From Pseudomonadota bacterium (GTDB taxonomy: Bacteria; Pseudomonadota; Gammaproteobacteria; Burkholderiales; Burkholderiaceae_C), in the NCBI GenBank assembly GCA_963205115.1, contig CAUJHV010000059.1, positions 1-61,987 on the forward strand: 61,987 nt of DNA, in the 5' to 3' direction. Numbering within the stretch: the stretch's first letter is position 1; every line of letters begins with the position of its first letter. The position numbers and the translations under genes are program-made. Below, piece by piece: positions 8,795-17,325 of this stretch. The notes beneath the pieces are model-generated. The model was not told the origin of the DNA. It saw nothing but the letters and a program-made list of their open reading frames with translations, and did no database searches.

Positions 8795-9532
8795 ATGAAG
8801 ATCGAAGACGTCGCGCGCAGCGCATTTGCCATGCCGCTGACCAGCCCGGCATTCCCGCCGGGACCCTACCGTTTCGTGAACCGCGAGTTCCTGGTCGTGG
8901 TCTACCGCACCGATCCGGACGCCCTGCGCGCCGTGGTGCCCGAGCCGCTGCAGATCACCGAACCGGTCGTCAAGTACGAATTCATCCGCATGCCGGACTC
9001 CACCGGCTTCGGCGAATACACCGAATCGGGGCAGGTGATTCCAGTGACGCTCAAGGGCCAGGCCGGCGGCTACGTGCATTCGATGTTCCTCAACGACGAG
9101 GCGCCGATTGCCGGCGGCCGCGAGTTGTGGGGCTTTCCCAAGAAGCTGGCCTCGCCCGCCCTGACCGTCGAGAAGGACACGCTGCTGGGCACGCTGGACT
9201 ATGGACCCGTGCGCGTGGCCACGGCCACCATGGGCTACAAGCACCATGCGCTCGATGCCGACGCCGTGCGAAAGAGTCTGCTGGCGCCGAGCTACCTGCT
9301 GAAGATCATTCCGCATGTCGACGGCAGCGCACGCATCTGCGAGTTGGTGCGCTACTTTCTCGAGGATGTGACCGTCAAGGGCGCCTGGAGCGGCCCGGCG
9401 GCGCTGGAGCTCGGGCAGCATGCGCTCGCACCGGTGGCCCAGCTCCCGGTGCTCAGCGTGGTGTCCGGCACGCACTTCATCTGCGACCTGACACTCGGCA
9501 TGGGCCAGGTGGTTCACGACTATCTCGCCTGA
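8795..9532 (+). CDS. adc: Acetoacetate decarboxylase
   Basis: This enzyme of 245 residues converts acetoacetate to acetone and CO2 through a Schiff base. The catalytic pair is visible as K116-K117 in GRELWGFPKKLASP, matching the Schiff-base lysine and the neighbouring lysine that lowers its pKa in clostridial enzyme. The start is at 8795, with GGGAGA at 8785-8790 as ribosome-binding site. Length matches the family. It is followed after 22 bp by a DUF2127 membrane protein on the same strand. Some family members act on other beta-keto acids, so the substrate is likely rather than certain. Confidence 0.9.
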   Translation: MKIEDVARSAFAMPLTSPAFPPGPYRFVNREFLVVVYRTDPDALRAVVPEPLQITEPVVKYEFIRMPDSTGFGEYTESGQVIPVTLKGQAGGYVHSMFLNDEAPIAGGRELWGFPKKLASPALTVEKDTLLGTLDYGPVRVATATMGYKHHALDADAVRKSLLAPSYLLKIIPHVDGSARICELVRYFLEDVTVKGAWSGPAALELGQHALAPVAQLPVLSVVSGTHFICDLTLGMGQVVHDYLA

Positions 9533-9554
9533 AGCGCCGCCCGGCGCACGCACC

Positions 9555-10220
9555 ATGAACGACCTCACCCAGTGGATCCTGGGCGCATTGGCCTTGGTGC
9601 TGGGCGCCGCCGCGGTCGGCGTGGGTGGCCAGATCATCCGCGATGCTTGGCGCGGCGCCTTCGATCCGGCACAGCCGGTCCTTCCAGGCCCCAAGGCCGG
9701 TGGTGGTCGTGAAGGCCGGGCACCGGCATTCGAATCGGACAGCCGCCCGCCGGGCCTGATGCGCAGCATCGCCGGATTCGAAGCCTTCAAAGGCCTGCTC
9801 ACACTGGCTGCCGCGCTGGGCTTGCTGGGTTTCATGCACCACGACCCGAGCCATGTCATCGAGGTGCTCATCGGCCAGATCGGCCTGCGGCCGGACGGTC
9901 ACTACCCTGCCCTCGTCCTGGGCCGCATCGACCACTGGCTGTCCGCCGATCTCGTGCCGCTGATGCTGATGGCCAGCGGCTATGTCGTGCTGCGTCTGGC
10001 CGAAGCCTACGGGCTGTGGTTCGGGCGGGCCTGGGGCGAGCGGCTGGGCGCGTGGTCCGGCGCCTTGTACGTGCCCTTCGAGCTGCAGCACCTGATCCAC
10101 CGGCCCGGCGCCGTGGCGGCCGCGGTGCTGCTCACGAACCTGGCCGTGGTCGCCTATCTGGCCTGGCAGCTGTGGCGTCGGCGGGCCGCACAGCGGGGCG
10201 GGAACGCGCAGGTGCCTTGA
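9555..10220 (+). CDS. DUF2127 family membrane protein
   Basis: This is an integral-membrane protein of 221 residues and unknown function. It has a short N-terminal anchor (about 10-30), then the DUF2127-like core starting at MRSIAGFEAFKGLLTL (near residue 72). Two or three further hydrophobic segments run to residue 205 and the end is basic (LWRRRAAQR). The core motifs ASGYVVLRLAEAYGLW and FELQHLIHRP are those I associate with the family. It probably shares a transcript with the decarboxylase 22 bp upstream, but no functional link between the two is known to me. The gene ends 61 bp from the convergent response regulator gene. Confidence 0.75.
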   Translation: MNDLTQWILGALALVLGAAAVGVGGQIIRDAWRGAFDPAQPVLPGPKAGGGREGRAPAFESDSRPPGLMRSIAGFEAFKGLLTLAAALGLLGFMHHDPSHVIEVLIGQIGLRPDGHYPALVLGRIDHWLSADLVPLMLMASGYVVLRLAEAYGLWFGRAWGERLGAWSGALYVPFELQHLIHRPGAVAAAVLLTNLAVVAYLAWQLWRRRAAQRGGNAQVP

Positions 10221-10281
10221 CCGCTGCCGGCCTGCCACCCGGACAGGCCGCAGGCAGTGAAGCGCCGGCCTCGAGGTGGAC

Positions 10282-11013
10282 TCAGTACAGGGTCTCGACT
10301 TCGCTGGCCAGCCGATAGCCGGCACCACGCTCGGTGACGATGAGCACGGGATGCGACTGGTCCGGCTCGATCTTCAACCGCAGACGGCGGATCTGCACGT
10401 CGATCGTGCGGTCATAGACCTCGGCCTCGTGCAGACGCGACATCGACAGCAGCTGGTCGCGGCTGAGCACGCGCTGCGGTGCATGGCACAAGGCGCTGAG
10501 CAGGCTGAATTCACCGTTGGACAGCTCCACCGAATGGCCATCCGGCGCCAGCAGGCGGCGGGTGCGCAAGTTGAGCTCCCAACCCGAAAAGCGGAACGCA
10601 CGCCGCGTGTGATCGCGCTCGGGCAGCGTGGCCTGGACCTGGTAACGCCGCAGCACGGCGCGCAGCCGCGCCAGCAGCTCGCGCGGACTGAAGGGCTTGG
10701 TGACGTAGTCATCGGCACCGAGTTCCAGGCCCATCACGCGGTCGGCCTCTTCGTTGCGGCCGGTCAGCAGCACGATGGGCACCGTCGCGCGTTCGCGCAG
10801 GCTGCGGGCGAGCTGCAGGCCGTCTTCGCCGGGCAGCTTCAGGTCAAGAACCACCAGGTCGATCGACTCGTCGTCGAAGCGCTCGAACATCTCGCGCCCC
10901 GAGGCCGCCGCACTGGCGCGCATATCGTGGTCGTTGAGGTACTCGACCACCAGTTCGCGTATGGCCGGATCGTCGTCGACCACCAGAATGTGCGGTGTGC
11001 TGGTGCGGTTCAT
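10282..11013 (-). CDS. OmpR-family response regulator
   Basis: This is a two-component regulator of 243 residues. The receiver domain (about 7-122) has the acidic pair D13-D14, the phospho-acceptor D57 in VVLDLKLPGEDG, T84 and K106 in YVTKPFSP. The C-terminal winged helix (about 145-240) shows LRLKIEPDQSHPVLIVTERGAGYRL-type OmpR features. The ATG at 11013 was chosen because the receiver begins at once; an upstream extension is low-complexity and lacks conserved residues. It is divergent from the adjacent histidine kinase gene, its probable partner, across a 227-bp gap. Confidence 0.93.
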   Translation of the reverse strand: MNRTSTPHILVVDDDPAIRELVVEYLNDHDMRASAAASGREMFERFDDESIDLVVLDLKLPGEDGLQLARSLRERATVPIVLLTGRNEEADRVMGLELGADDYVTKPFSPRELLARLRAVLRRYQVQATLPERDHTRRAFRFSGWELNLRTRRLLAPDGHSVELSNGEFSLLSALCHAPQRVLSRDQLLSMSRLHEAEVYDRTIDVQIRRLRLKIEPDQSHPVLIVTERGAGYRLASEVETLY

Positions 11014-11240
11014 CGGGGCATGCCCTGGCGGCATCGGCCGCACGTGGCCGCGCCGCGGGTGTCTTGCACCATACCAGCGCACAGGCCCGCCAGCAAAGAA
11101 CGCCGCGCGGACATGGCGCCGTGATGGGCATCGGCGGATGCACACCGCCCCCGCGCAGCCGCACGCGGACAATCGATGGGCGCGCGACGCGGTGCGTCGT
11201 GTCGTGCCTGCACAAGGACCCCAATCAACCCGTTCCTGCG

Positions 11241-13193
11241 ATGGAATCCGAAGCCCCGAGCGGCCGGGCGCCATCCGCGCGTCCCTGGTTGGTTGCATGC
11301 AGCTTGTGGTTAGGCTTCGCGGCGGTGGCTGCATTGGCGCTGTGGCACTTGCGGCACGAGGCCATCGGCGGCCAGGTGCGCGAGCTGCACCTGTTGTCGC
11401 TGGCCTCGAGCGACGCCATCGATCGCGGCCTGCGCGGCGCGGAAGAGGGGCTGCACGCCATGCGCGCCGAACTCGAGGAGGGCCGCCTGCCGCTGGATGC
11501 CGGCGAGGCCGCCCTTGCGCTGAAGACACGCACGGGTCTCATGCCCTTGGTGGATGCGCTGTGGGTGCTGGACGCCGCGGGCCAGGTGATCGCCCGCTCC
11601 GACGCGGCGTCTGTACCTGATTCGGCGGACTTCCTGCCGCCCCTGAGCGCGCTGCAGGCGGACGACCTGTCCATGAGCCGGGCATTCGCCCATGCCCAGG
11701 GCCGCGGCGAGTCCGTCGCGATTGCCATCCGCTACGCGGGCCCGCACCAGACGGCCGGCGGGTGGATCGTGGCCGCCCTGCCGGTGGGTGCGCTGCTGGG
11801 CGCCCTGGGCGATGCCTTGCCGGCAGCCGACGCGCGCCTATGGGTCTTTCGCCGTGATGGGACCCGCCTGGCGACGGTCAATGCCGGGCCGGCCGGCCCG
11901 GCGCCGCCTGCCCCGATCACGCAGGATCAGACGGCGCCGGATCGGACCGCGCCATGGTCCCGGCTGCCGGCCCTGGTCGTGCGGACTTTCGCCGTGGGCA
12001 GCAGCCAGCTCGTCGACCGCCAGACCGTGCCGCGCTACGGCATCCAGCTGCTGGTGTCCCGCGACCTCACTGCCGTGTTGGCCCCCTGGCGCCACGCGGC
12101 GGAAGGCGCCGTCGTGGCGCTGCTCGTGCTGGGTGGGGTGATGGCCGCGGCCGTCTACCTGGTGCAGCTGGCCGACCGCCGCCGCGAGCAGGCGCAGCGC
12201 GCGCTGCAGGCGCAGATCGCGCGCGCCGGCAAGCTCGAATCGCTGGGCACGTTGGCCGGTGGTGTGGCGCACGATTTCAACAACGTGCTGGCGGGCATCG
12301 TCGGTTTCGCCGAAATGGCGCAGGACGAAGCCGCGCCCGGCAGTGCCCAGGCCCGCCATCTGGACCAGGTGCTTCGGACGGCGATGCGCGGCAAGACCCT
12401 GGTCGACCGCATCCTGGCCTTCAGCCGCGGCGGCGCGCGCACATCCACCCTCTTCGCGCTGGAGCCGGTGGTCCAGGAGGTGCTGGCTCTGCTGTCGGCG
12501 GCCTTGCCCGAAGGCATCGTCGTGGAACCGCTGTTCGAGGCGCCCGCGGCACGCCTGTCAGGCGACACCACCCAGGCCTTCGAAGCCGTGATGAACCTGT
12601 GCACGAATGCGATTCAGGCCATGCCCCAGGGCGGCACGCTGGGCGTCCACCTGGCGCGGGAGCAGGTCAGCGAACCGCGCGTGCTTTCGCACACGCAGCT
12701 GGCAGCGGGCCGCTACGTGACGCTGGCGGTATCCGACGAGGGCGTGGGCATCGCGCCGACGGTGATGGAGCGCCTGTTCGAACCCTTCTTCACGACCCGG
12801 GCGGCGCTGTCGGGCACGGGCCTGGGCCTGGCCGTGGTGTTCGGCGTGGTCAGCGAATTCGGCGGTGCGATCGACGTACGCAGCCGGCCCGGACAGGGTG
12901 CGCGGTTCACGCTCTATTTTCCCGAGCACCAGGACGGTATCGATGCGGACCTGCCGCCGGCGTGCACGGCGTCGCAGCCCTCGCGCGACTGGCCGAAGCG
13001 CCCGCCTGGCGCGCACATGGCAAGTGCAATGCAGCGGCTCGCGGGGCGACACAGGCCGGTACGTCGGCCGACCGAAGATGGGCATGACCACCCCGACACG
13101 ATCCCGACCGCCCCGACAAAAGCACCCCAATGCCACGCGCATACGATCCCCTCAAGCGACGCACGCGAGCCCTTGTCGCTGGTCTGGCGGTGA
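11241..13193 (+). CDS. Sensor histidine kinase
   Basis: This is a membrane histidine kinase of 650 residues. One transmembrane helix is near residues 15-35, a periplasmic sensor region of roughly 250 residues follows, and a second helix is near 290-315. The phospho-acceptor H lies near residue 343 in GGVAHDFNNVLAG, and the ATPase domain follows with NLCTNAIQAM (N box), DEGVGIAP (G1) and GTGLGLAVVFGVV (G2). There is no receiver domain, so it should signal to a separate regulator, most likely the divergent OmpR-type gene. The H-box is of the type often found in hybrid kinases, which makes the pairing probable but not certain. The last 70 or so residues are low-complexity and may be a read-through tail. 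Confidence 0.9.
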   Translation: MESEAPSGRAPSARPWLVACSLWLGFAAVAALALWHLRHEAIGGQVRELHLLSLASSDAIDRGLRGAEEGLHAMRAELEEGRLPLDAGEAALALKTRTGLMPLVDALWVLDAAGQVIARSDAASVPDSADFLPPLSALQADDLSMSRAFAHAQGRGESVAIAIRYAGPHQTAGGWIVAALPVGALLGALGDALPAADARLWVFRRDGTRLATVNAGPAGPAPPAPITQDQTAPDRTAPWSRLPALVVRTFAVGSSQLVDRQTVPRYGIQLLVSRDLTAVLAPWRHAAEGAVVALLVLGGVMAAAVYLVQLADRRREQAQRALQAQIARAGKLESLGTLAGGVAHDFNNVLAGIVGFAEMAQDEAAPGSAQARHLDQVLRTAMRGKTLVDRILAFSRGGARTSTLFALEPVVQEVLALLSAALPEGIVVEPLFEAPAARLSGDTTQAFEAVMNLCTNAIQAMPQGGTLGVHLAREQVSEPRVLSHTQLAAGRYVTLAVSDEGVGIAPTVMERLFEPFFTTRAALSGTGLGLAVVFGVVSEFGGAIDVRSRPGQGARFTLYFPEHQDGIDADLPPACTASQPSRDWPKRPPGAHMASAMQRLAGRHRPVRRPTEDGHDHPDTIPTAPTKAPQCHAHTIPSSDAREPLSLVWR

Positions 13194-13363
13194 TGGCTGC
13201 GGCGCTTGTCATGTGGACCGTCGTGGCGCTGACGGCCCACTACGACCACGTCTTCCTGCAGATGGCGCGCGCGCCCCCCGCGGCGGTCACCGTACAGGCC
13301 CACACGCCGGCCGCCGCGCCAGACCGCACCGCCGCCGTCATCGGCGCAAACACCGGTGGTTGA
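13130..13363 (+). CDS. Small single-pass membrane protein, hypothetical
   Basis: This is a 77-residue frame that overlaps the low-complexity tail of the histidine kinase by 64 bp in another frame. It has a basic start (PRAYDPLKRRTR), one clear hydrophobic helix (about 14-36) and an Ala/Pro-rich tail. This topology is plausible for a small inner-membrane protein. No good ribosome-binding site is visible and I recognise no family. It could be real or chance in this GC-rich sequence. Confidence 0.4.
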   Translation: MPRAYDPLKRRTRALVAGLAVMAAALVMWTVVALTAHYDHVFLQMARAPPAAVTVQAHTPAAAPDRTAAVIGANTGG

Positions 13364-13473
13364 CGGTCAGGCGGCCCGGCAGCGCAGACCGGCGGACACC
13401 GGCGCCGCACCCGCAGCGCATTCGCGTACGCGCCAGGGCGCGTCGCCTGCCAGACCCGCGGAGAGCACGTGCC

Positions 13474-13941
13474 ATGGATTCGCAGAATTTGTCCGGCCCG
13501 TCGACGGGTTCCCGCGTCGACGCCACGGAATTGACGGTGCCCGAACTGGTCGCCGAGGTCTACGCCAGTGCGCCCGCCGACGAACGCGGACAGCTGCTCG
13601 AGCAGCTGTTGCGCCCACTGGGCGTGTTGTCGCTGGTGGCCATCGCCGACGGTGTCTTCGCGAAGATCCGCTTTCGCAGCGGCTGGCAGGATCTGCGCGT
13701 GCGGCCTGACGACCTGCGAAGCGTGCGCACCGCGGACGTGATCGCCCTGGTCGACCATGCGCAGCAGGTCAGCGTCGAGACCGTCGACAGCTTGGCCCAG
13801 ATGCTGGTGGCCTCACCGACCCTGTCGGGCACGGCCGCGGCCGCGTTGCTGGTGGCCGCGCTCGCGCAGCGCGCACGGCGGCGGGGACAGGCCATACCCG
13901 GGCTCGATGGGGATGCCGCGAGTCCACCGCCGACCCGCTGA
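13474..13941 (+). CDS. Hypothetical protein
   Basis: This is a 155-residue protein of unknown family. I chose the ATG at 13474; GGAGAG at 13460-13465 may serve as ribosome-binding site. Residues 20-110 look like a compact alpha/beta region rich in acidic and leucine residues (VPELVAEVYASAPADERGQL). The region near 115-135 is Ala-rich and could form a helix before a basic RARRRG stretch. There is no signal peptide. Codon use resembles its neighbours and the frame is clean, so I believe it is expressed. Function is unknown. Confidence 0.6.
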   Translation: MDSQNLSGPSTGSRVDATELTVPELVAEVYASAPADERGQLLEQLLRPLGVLSLVAIADGVFAKIRFRSGWQDLRVRPDDLRSVRTADVIALVDHAQQVSVETVDSLAQMLVASPTLSGTAAAALLVAALAQRARRRGQAIPGLDGDAASPPPTR

Positions 13942-14084
13942 TGCCGCGCAGGGGCTGTGCAGGAGCCATACACGTGCCAGGCCTGTGCCAGACAGACTAA
14001 CGGCCCACCCGATGGCTATTCGACACACGTGGCGATGTGCCCCGCGCCGTGCATCCGCAGGCCGATCGCGCTAAGGTGATCCGC

Positions 14085-14537
14085 ATGTCAGACCGTATCG
14101 CCCATCGCCGTGTCGCTGCAGACACACTTCAAAAATTGCTCGGTGTCCACGAACATCTGTGTCAGGTCCTGCCCGATGCCCGCCTGCGGGCCCTGGTGGA
14201 GATCCGGGTCTCTCAGATGAACGGCTGCGCCTTCTGTCTGGACATGCACACCACCGAGGCCCGTCAAGCCGGCGAGACCCAGCAGCGGCTGGATTGCCTG
14301 GCGGCCTGGCGCGAGGCGCCCTTCTTCTCGGACCGCGAGCGCGCCGCGCTGGCCTGGGCCGAGGCCGTGACGCGCGTGGAACAGACCCACGTGCCCGATG
14401 AGGTGTATGCCGCCGTGAAGGCGCAGTTTGCGGACAAGGAACTGGCCGATCTCACCGTGGTGATCGGGATGATCAACCTCTGGAACCGATTGAACGTCGC
14501 TTTCCGGCGCGAGCCCGAGCCCAGAGCCGGCGGCTGA
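14085..14537 (+). CDS. AhpD-like carboxymuconolactone decarboxylase family protein
   Basis: This is a 150-residue member of the CMD/AhpD fold. The redox pair C48-C51 with H55 is visible in MNGCAFCLDMHTTEA, the signature of peroxidase-type members rather than of true carboxymuconolactone decarboxylase. The start at 14085 follows a weak AAGG. Such proteins reduce peroxides with a thiol partner. The gene ends 4 bp from the convergent hybrid kinase gene. Which peroxide or partner is used cannot be told. Confidence 0.88.
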   Translation: MSDRIAHRRVAADTLQKLLGVHEHLCQVLPDARLRALVEIRVSQMNGCAFCLDMHTTEARQAGETQQRLDCLAAWREAPFFSDRERAALAWAEAVTRVEQTHVPDEVYAAVKAQFADKELADLTVVIGMINLWNRLNVAFRREPEPRAGG

Positions 14538-14541
14538 CGGT

Positions 14542-17319
14542 TCAGTTCACGCGCAGGTCACCCGTGCGGTCCGTGCCCGCGCTGGCGGCTGCACGCTGGC
14601 GCAGCGACGCCATCAGCATGTCCATCGAATAGGGCTTCTGCAGCACCCCGCAGTCCGGCAGGCCGTGGACTTCGGCCATCACGTCGCGCTCGAAGTAGCC
14701 GCTGGCCAGAAACATCGGGCAGGTCGCACCCATCGCCCGCAAGGCACGCACAGTGGCCACGCCGCCCATCCCCGGCATGTTCATGTCGATGATGGCGGCG
14801 TCGATCTGCCCGTCCAGCTCGCGGAAGCGCTCCAGGGCCCGGGCGCCCTCCTGCGCCGTGACCACCGCGTAGCCCAGTTCGGTCAACATGCCGCTGCCCA
14901 CTTCCAGCAGCAAGGCGTTGTCGTCCACCAGCATCACCCGGCCCTTCGCAGCGGGCTGCTCCTGCGGCACGGCAGCCGGTGGTGTGACCGGCTCGCCTTG
15001 CAGGCAGGGCAGCAGCAAGCGCATGGTGGTCCCTTCCCCCACCTGGCTCTCCACACCCATCCAGCCACCGTGTTCGCGCACGGCTGCCCAGGCCGATGCC
15101 AGGCCCAGGCCAGAACCCTGGCCGCGTTCCTTGGTCGTGAAGAAGGGTTCGAAGATCCGCTGCAGGTTCTGCGCAGGGATGCCGGTGCCCGTGTCCTGCA
15201 CGGTCAGCTCCACATAGGGGCCGGCCTGCAGGATGCCGTCGGGCAGCGGGGCGCCGGGGTCGCCCAGTTGCAGCTGCCGGCAGGCGATGCGCAGATCGCC
15301 CCCCTGGGGCATCGCGTGGCAGGCGTTGACGGCCAGGTTCAGCAGCACGCTTTGCAGCGTGGCGGCATGGCCCATCACCCAGTGACGCCCGGGCTCCACG
15401 GCCGCGACGATGTGGACGGCGCGACTGGCCGTGTGGTGCAGGATGGCCACGGTTTCCTGCACGACCTGGTGCAGGTCCGTGGCCGCATAGTCGAGGCTGC
15501 GGCTGCCGCCGAAATCGGTGAGCCGCTTGACGAGGTCGCCCGCACTGCGGGCCGCCAGCGTGATGATGGACAGGTTGCGCCGGGCCGATTCGCCCAGCGG
15601 CGGGTCCTTGGCGCATTCCAGCAAAGTCGCGGCGCCCTGGATCGACGCCAGGAGGTTGTTGAAGTCGTGCGCGATGCCACCGGCCAGTTGGCCCACCACC
15701 TGCATGGTGTCACGCCGCTGCAGCTGGGCCTGGATCTGGTTGTCGCGGGTGATGTCGCGGAACACGACCACGGTGCCGAAGGAGTGGCCATCGGCCGCGC
15801 GAATCGGCGAGGACATGCCCTTGACCGGGCAGATCTGCCCATCGCGCGAATGCAGTTCCAGCTCTTGCGGCCACTCGCCGGTCAGGTGATTCAGGGCCGT
15901 GGGCGGCGGCGTTTGGCCGCCTGCGCTGGCGGCCGTGTGGCCGTTGAACACCTCGTCGAAGGCGCGGCCCCGGGCCTCGGCTGCCGACCAGCCGGTGAGC
16001 GTTTCGGCCACGGGATTCATCTGCACGATGAGGTCCTGGCTGTCCGTGATCAGCACGCCTTCGCCGATGGAATCCAGCGCCGAGTGCAGCAGCTCCTGGC
16101 TGCGGCGCAGGGCCTGCTCTGCACGGATGCGCTCTTCCAGGTCGACGATGAACAGGAACACCCGCTGCGGCAGCCCGGTTGCACTGACCTCGGGCACGCA
16201 GCTCACATGCACACGCCGCGGCCCGTGCGGAAAGCGCAACTCGCCGTCGAAGTCCACCTGTTCGCCGGCGGCCGCGCGCGCAAACCAGGGCTTGATGGTC
16301 TGCCACTGCAGCTGGCCGATGGGCTCGGACAGCGCCCGGTGGATGCTGCGCGCGGGTTCGCGCACGCCGAAGGCGCGGAAGAAGGGCTGGTTGGCCGAGA
16401 TCAGGCTGCCGTCGCGGGCACAGCTGGCCACCAGGGCCGGGATGTTGTCGGCCACCAGGCGCAACTCGGCGTCACGCACCAGCAGCTGGGCCTGGGCCTG
16501 CAGCCGCAGCTGGTGCTCGCGGCGTTCGCGGCCCAGCGCCCGTTGCGTGCTGGCAAAACCCGGCGCCACGAAGCGCAGCCAGGATACCGCGATGGCCAAG
16601 CCGATCAGCACACAAGCCGCCAGCCCGAAGATCCAGCTCACCCGCAGGCTGCGCGCCTGCAGCGCAAATGCCGCGTCGACCTTTCTTTCCAGCGGGCCCA
16701 GCACGCTGCCGCTTTCGAGGCTGATGCTGACCGAAGCCGACATCGACGGAAACACCGAGGTCACGATCTCGGGTGGCGCCAGCGCCATGCGCCGCACGAA
16801 GGCGGGCGTCGCGGGATCGATGCCCGGCGTCTCGATGGCCGCCCGTTCCTCGGGGCTGGCCATCAGCGCGATCCACGCACGGGTCATCGGCGAGTCCACC
16901 AGCCGCGCAGCCGCCAGGCGCAGATCTTCGTCGCGACTCAGGGCCTCACGAAACTGTGCCTGCACCCGTTCGACACCCGCCCGCGGGATGGCTTCGTTCA
17001 GCGGCGGGTGGAGCAGGTAGTTGAAGCGCGAGCCCACGCTGCGCCACACCGACATGTCCTGGTAGGTCAGCTCCACCAGCCGCTGCAGCTGGGCGTGGTT
17101 GCGCAGGATGAGCCCGTAGAAAGCCAGGCTCAGCAGCAGCAGGCCGGCGATGAGGGCGAAGGCATAACCCGCAATCCGGCGGTGCGCCTGCACGCGCGGG
17201 TCGGGCGGGAAATCGTCCAGCCCGTCGGGCAAGGCGGGATGCGGGCGCGCAAGCGCGTCATCGGTCAGCCGACCGCCACCGGGCGCCTGGCCTGTGCGAA
17301 CCGGACCGATGGGGTTCAC
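14542..17319 (-). CDS. Hybrid sensor histidine kinase/response regulator
   Basis: This is a large membrane-bound hybrid kinase of 925 residues. One transmembrane helix near 50-72 and another near 225-245 flank a periplasmic helical sensor of about 150 residues. Two PAS domains follow (about 285-400 and 410-530). The kinase core has the phospho-acceptor H near 551 in GGIAHDFNNLLAS and ATPase motifs NLAVNACHAM and DTGTGIPAQN. The C-terminal receiver has its acceptor D near 845 in AIIDMNMPGMGG and ends with the QKPYSMD lysine. The solute-binding protein gene lies 6 bp upstream on the same strand, so the two are probably cotranscribed and may form a ligand-sensing pair. No separate output regulator gene is adjacent. 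Confidence 0.93.
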   Translation of the reverse strand: MNPIGPVRTGQAPGGGRLTDDALARPHPALPDGLDDFPPDPRVQAHRRIAGYAFALIAGLLLLSLAFYGLILRNHAQLQRLVELTYQDMSVWRSVGSRFNYLLHPPLNEAIPRAGVERVQAQFREALSRDEDLRLAAARLVDSPMTRAWIALMASPEERAAIETPGIDPATPAFVRRMALAPPEIVTSVFPSMSASVSISLESGSVLGPLERKVDAAFALQARSLRVSWIFGLAACVLIGLAIAVSWLRFVAPGFASTQRALGRERREHQLRLQAQAQLLVRDAELRLVADNIPALVASCARDGSLISANQPFFRAFGVREPARSIHRALSEPIGQLQWQTIKPWFARAAAGEQVDFDGELRFPHGPRRVHVSCVPEVSATGLPQRVFLFIVDLEERIRAEQALRRSQELLHSALDSIGEGVLITDSQDLIVQMNPVAETLTGWSAAEARGRAFDEVFNGHTAASAGGQTPPPTALNHLTGEWPQELELHSRDGQICPVKGMSSPIRAADGHSFGTVVVFRDITRDNQIQAQLQRRDTMQVVGQLAGGIAHDFNNLLASIQGAATLLECAKDPPLGESARRNLSIITLAARSAGDLVKRLTDFGGSRSLDYAATDLHQVVQETVAILHHTASRAVHIVAAVEPGRHWVMGHAATLQSVLLNLAVNACHAMPQGGDLRIACRQLQLGDPGAPLPDGILQAGPYVELTVQDTGTGIPAQNLQRIFEPFFTTKERGQGSGLGLASAWAAVREHGGWMGVESQVGEGTTMRLLLPCLQGEPVTPPAAVPQEQPAAKGRVMLVDDNALLLEVGSGMLTELGYAVVTAQEGARALERFRELDGQIDAAIIDMNMPGMGGVATVRALRAMGATCPMFLASGYFERDVMAEVHGLPDCGVLQKPYSMDMLMASLRQRAAASAGTDRTGDLRVN

Positions 17320-17325
17320 GCCGCC

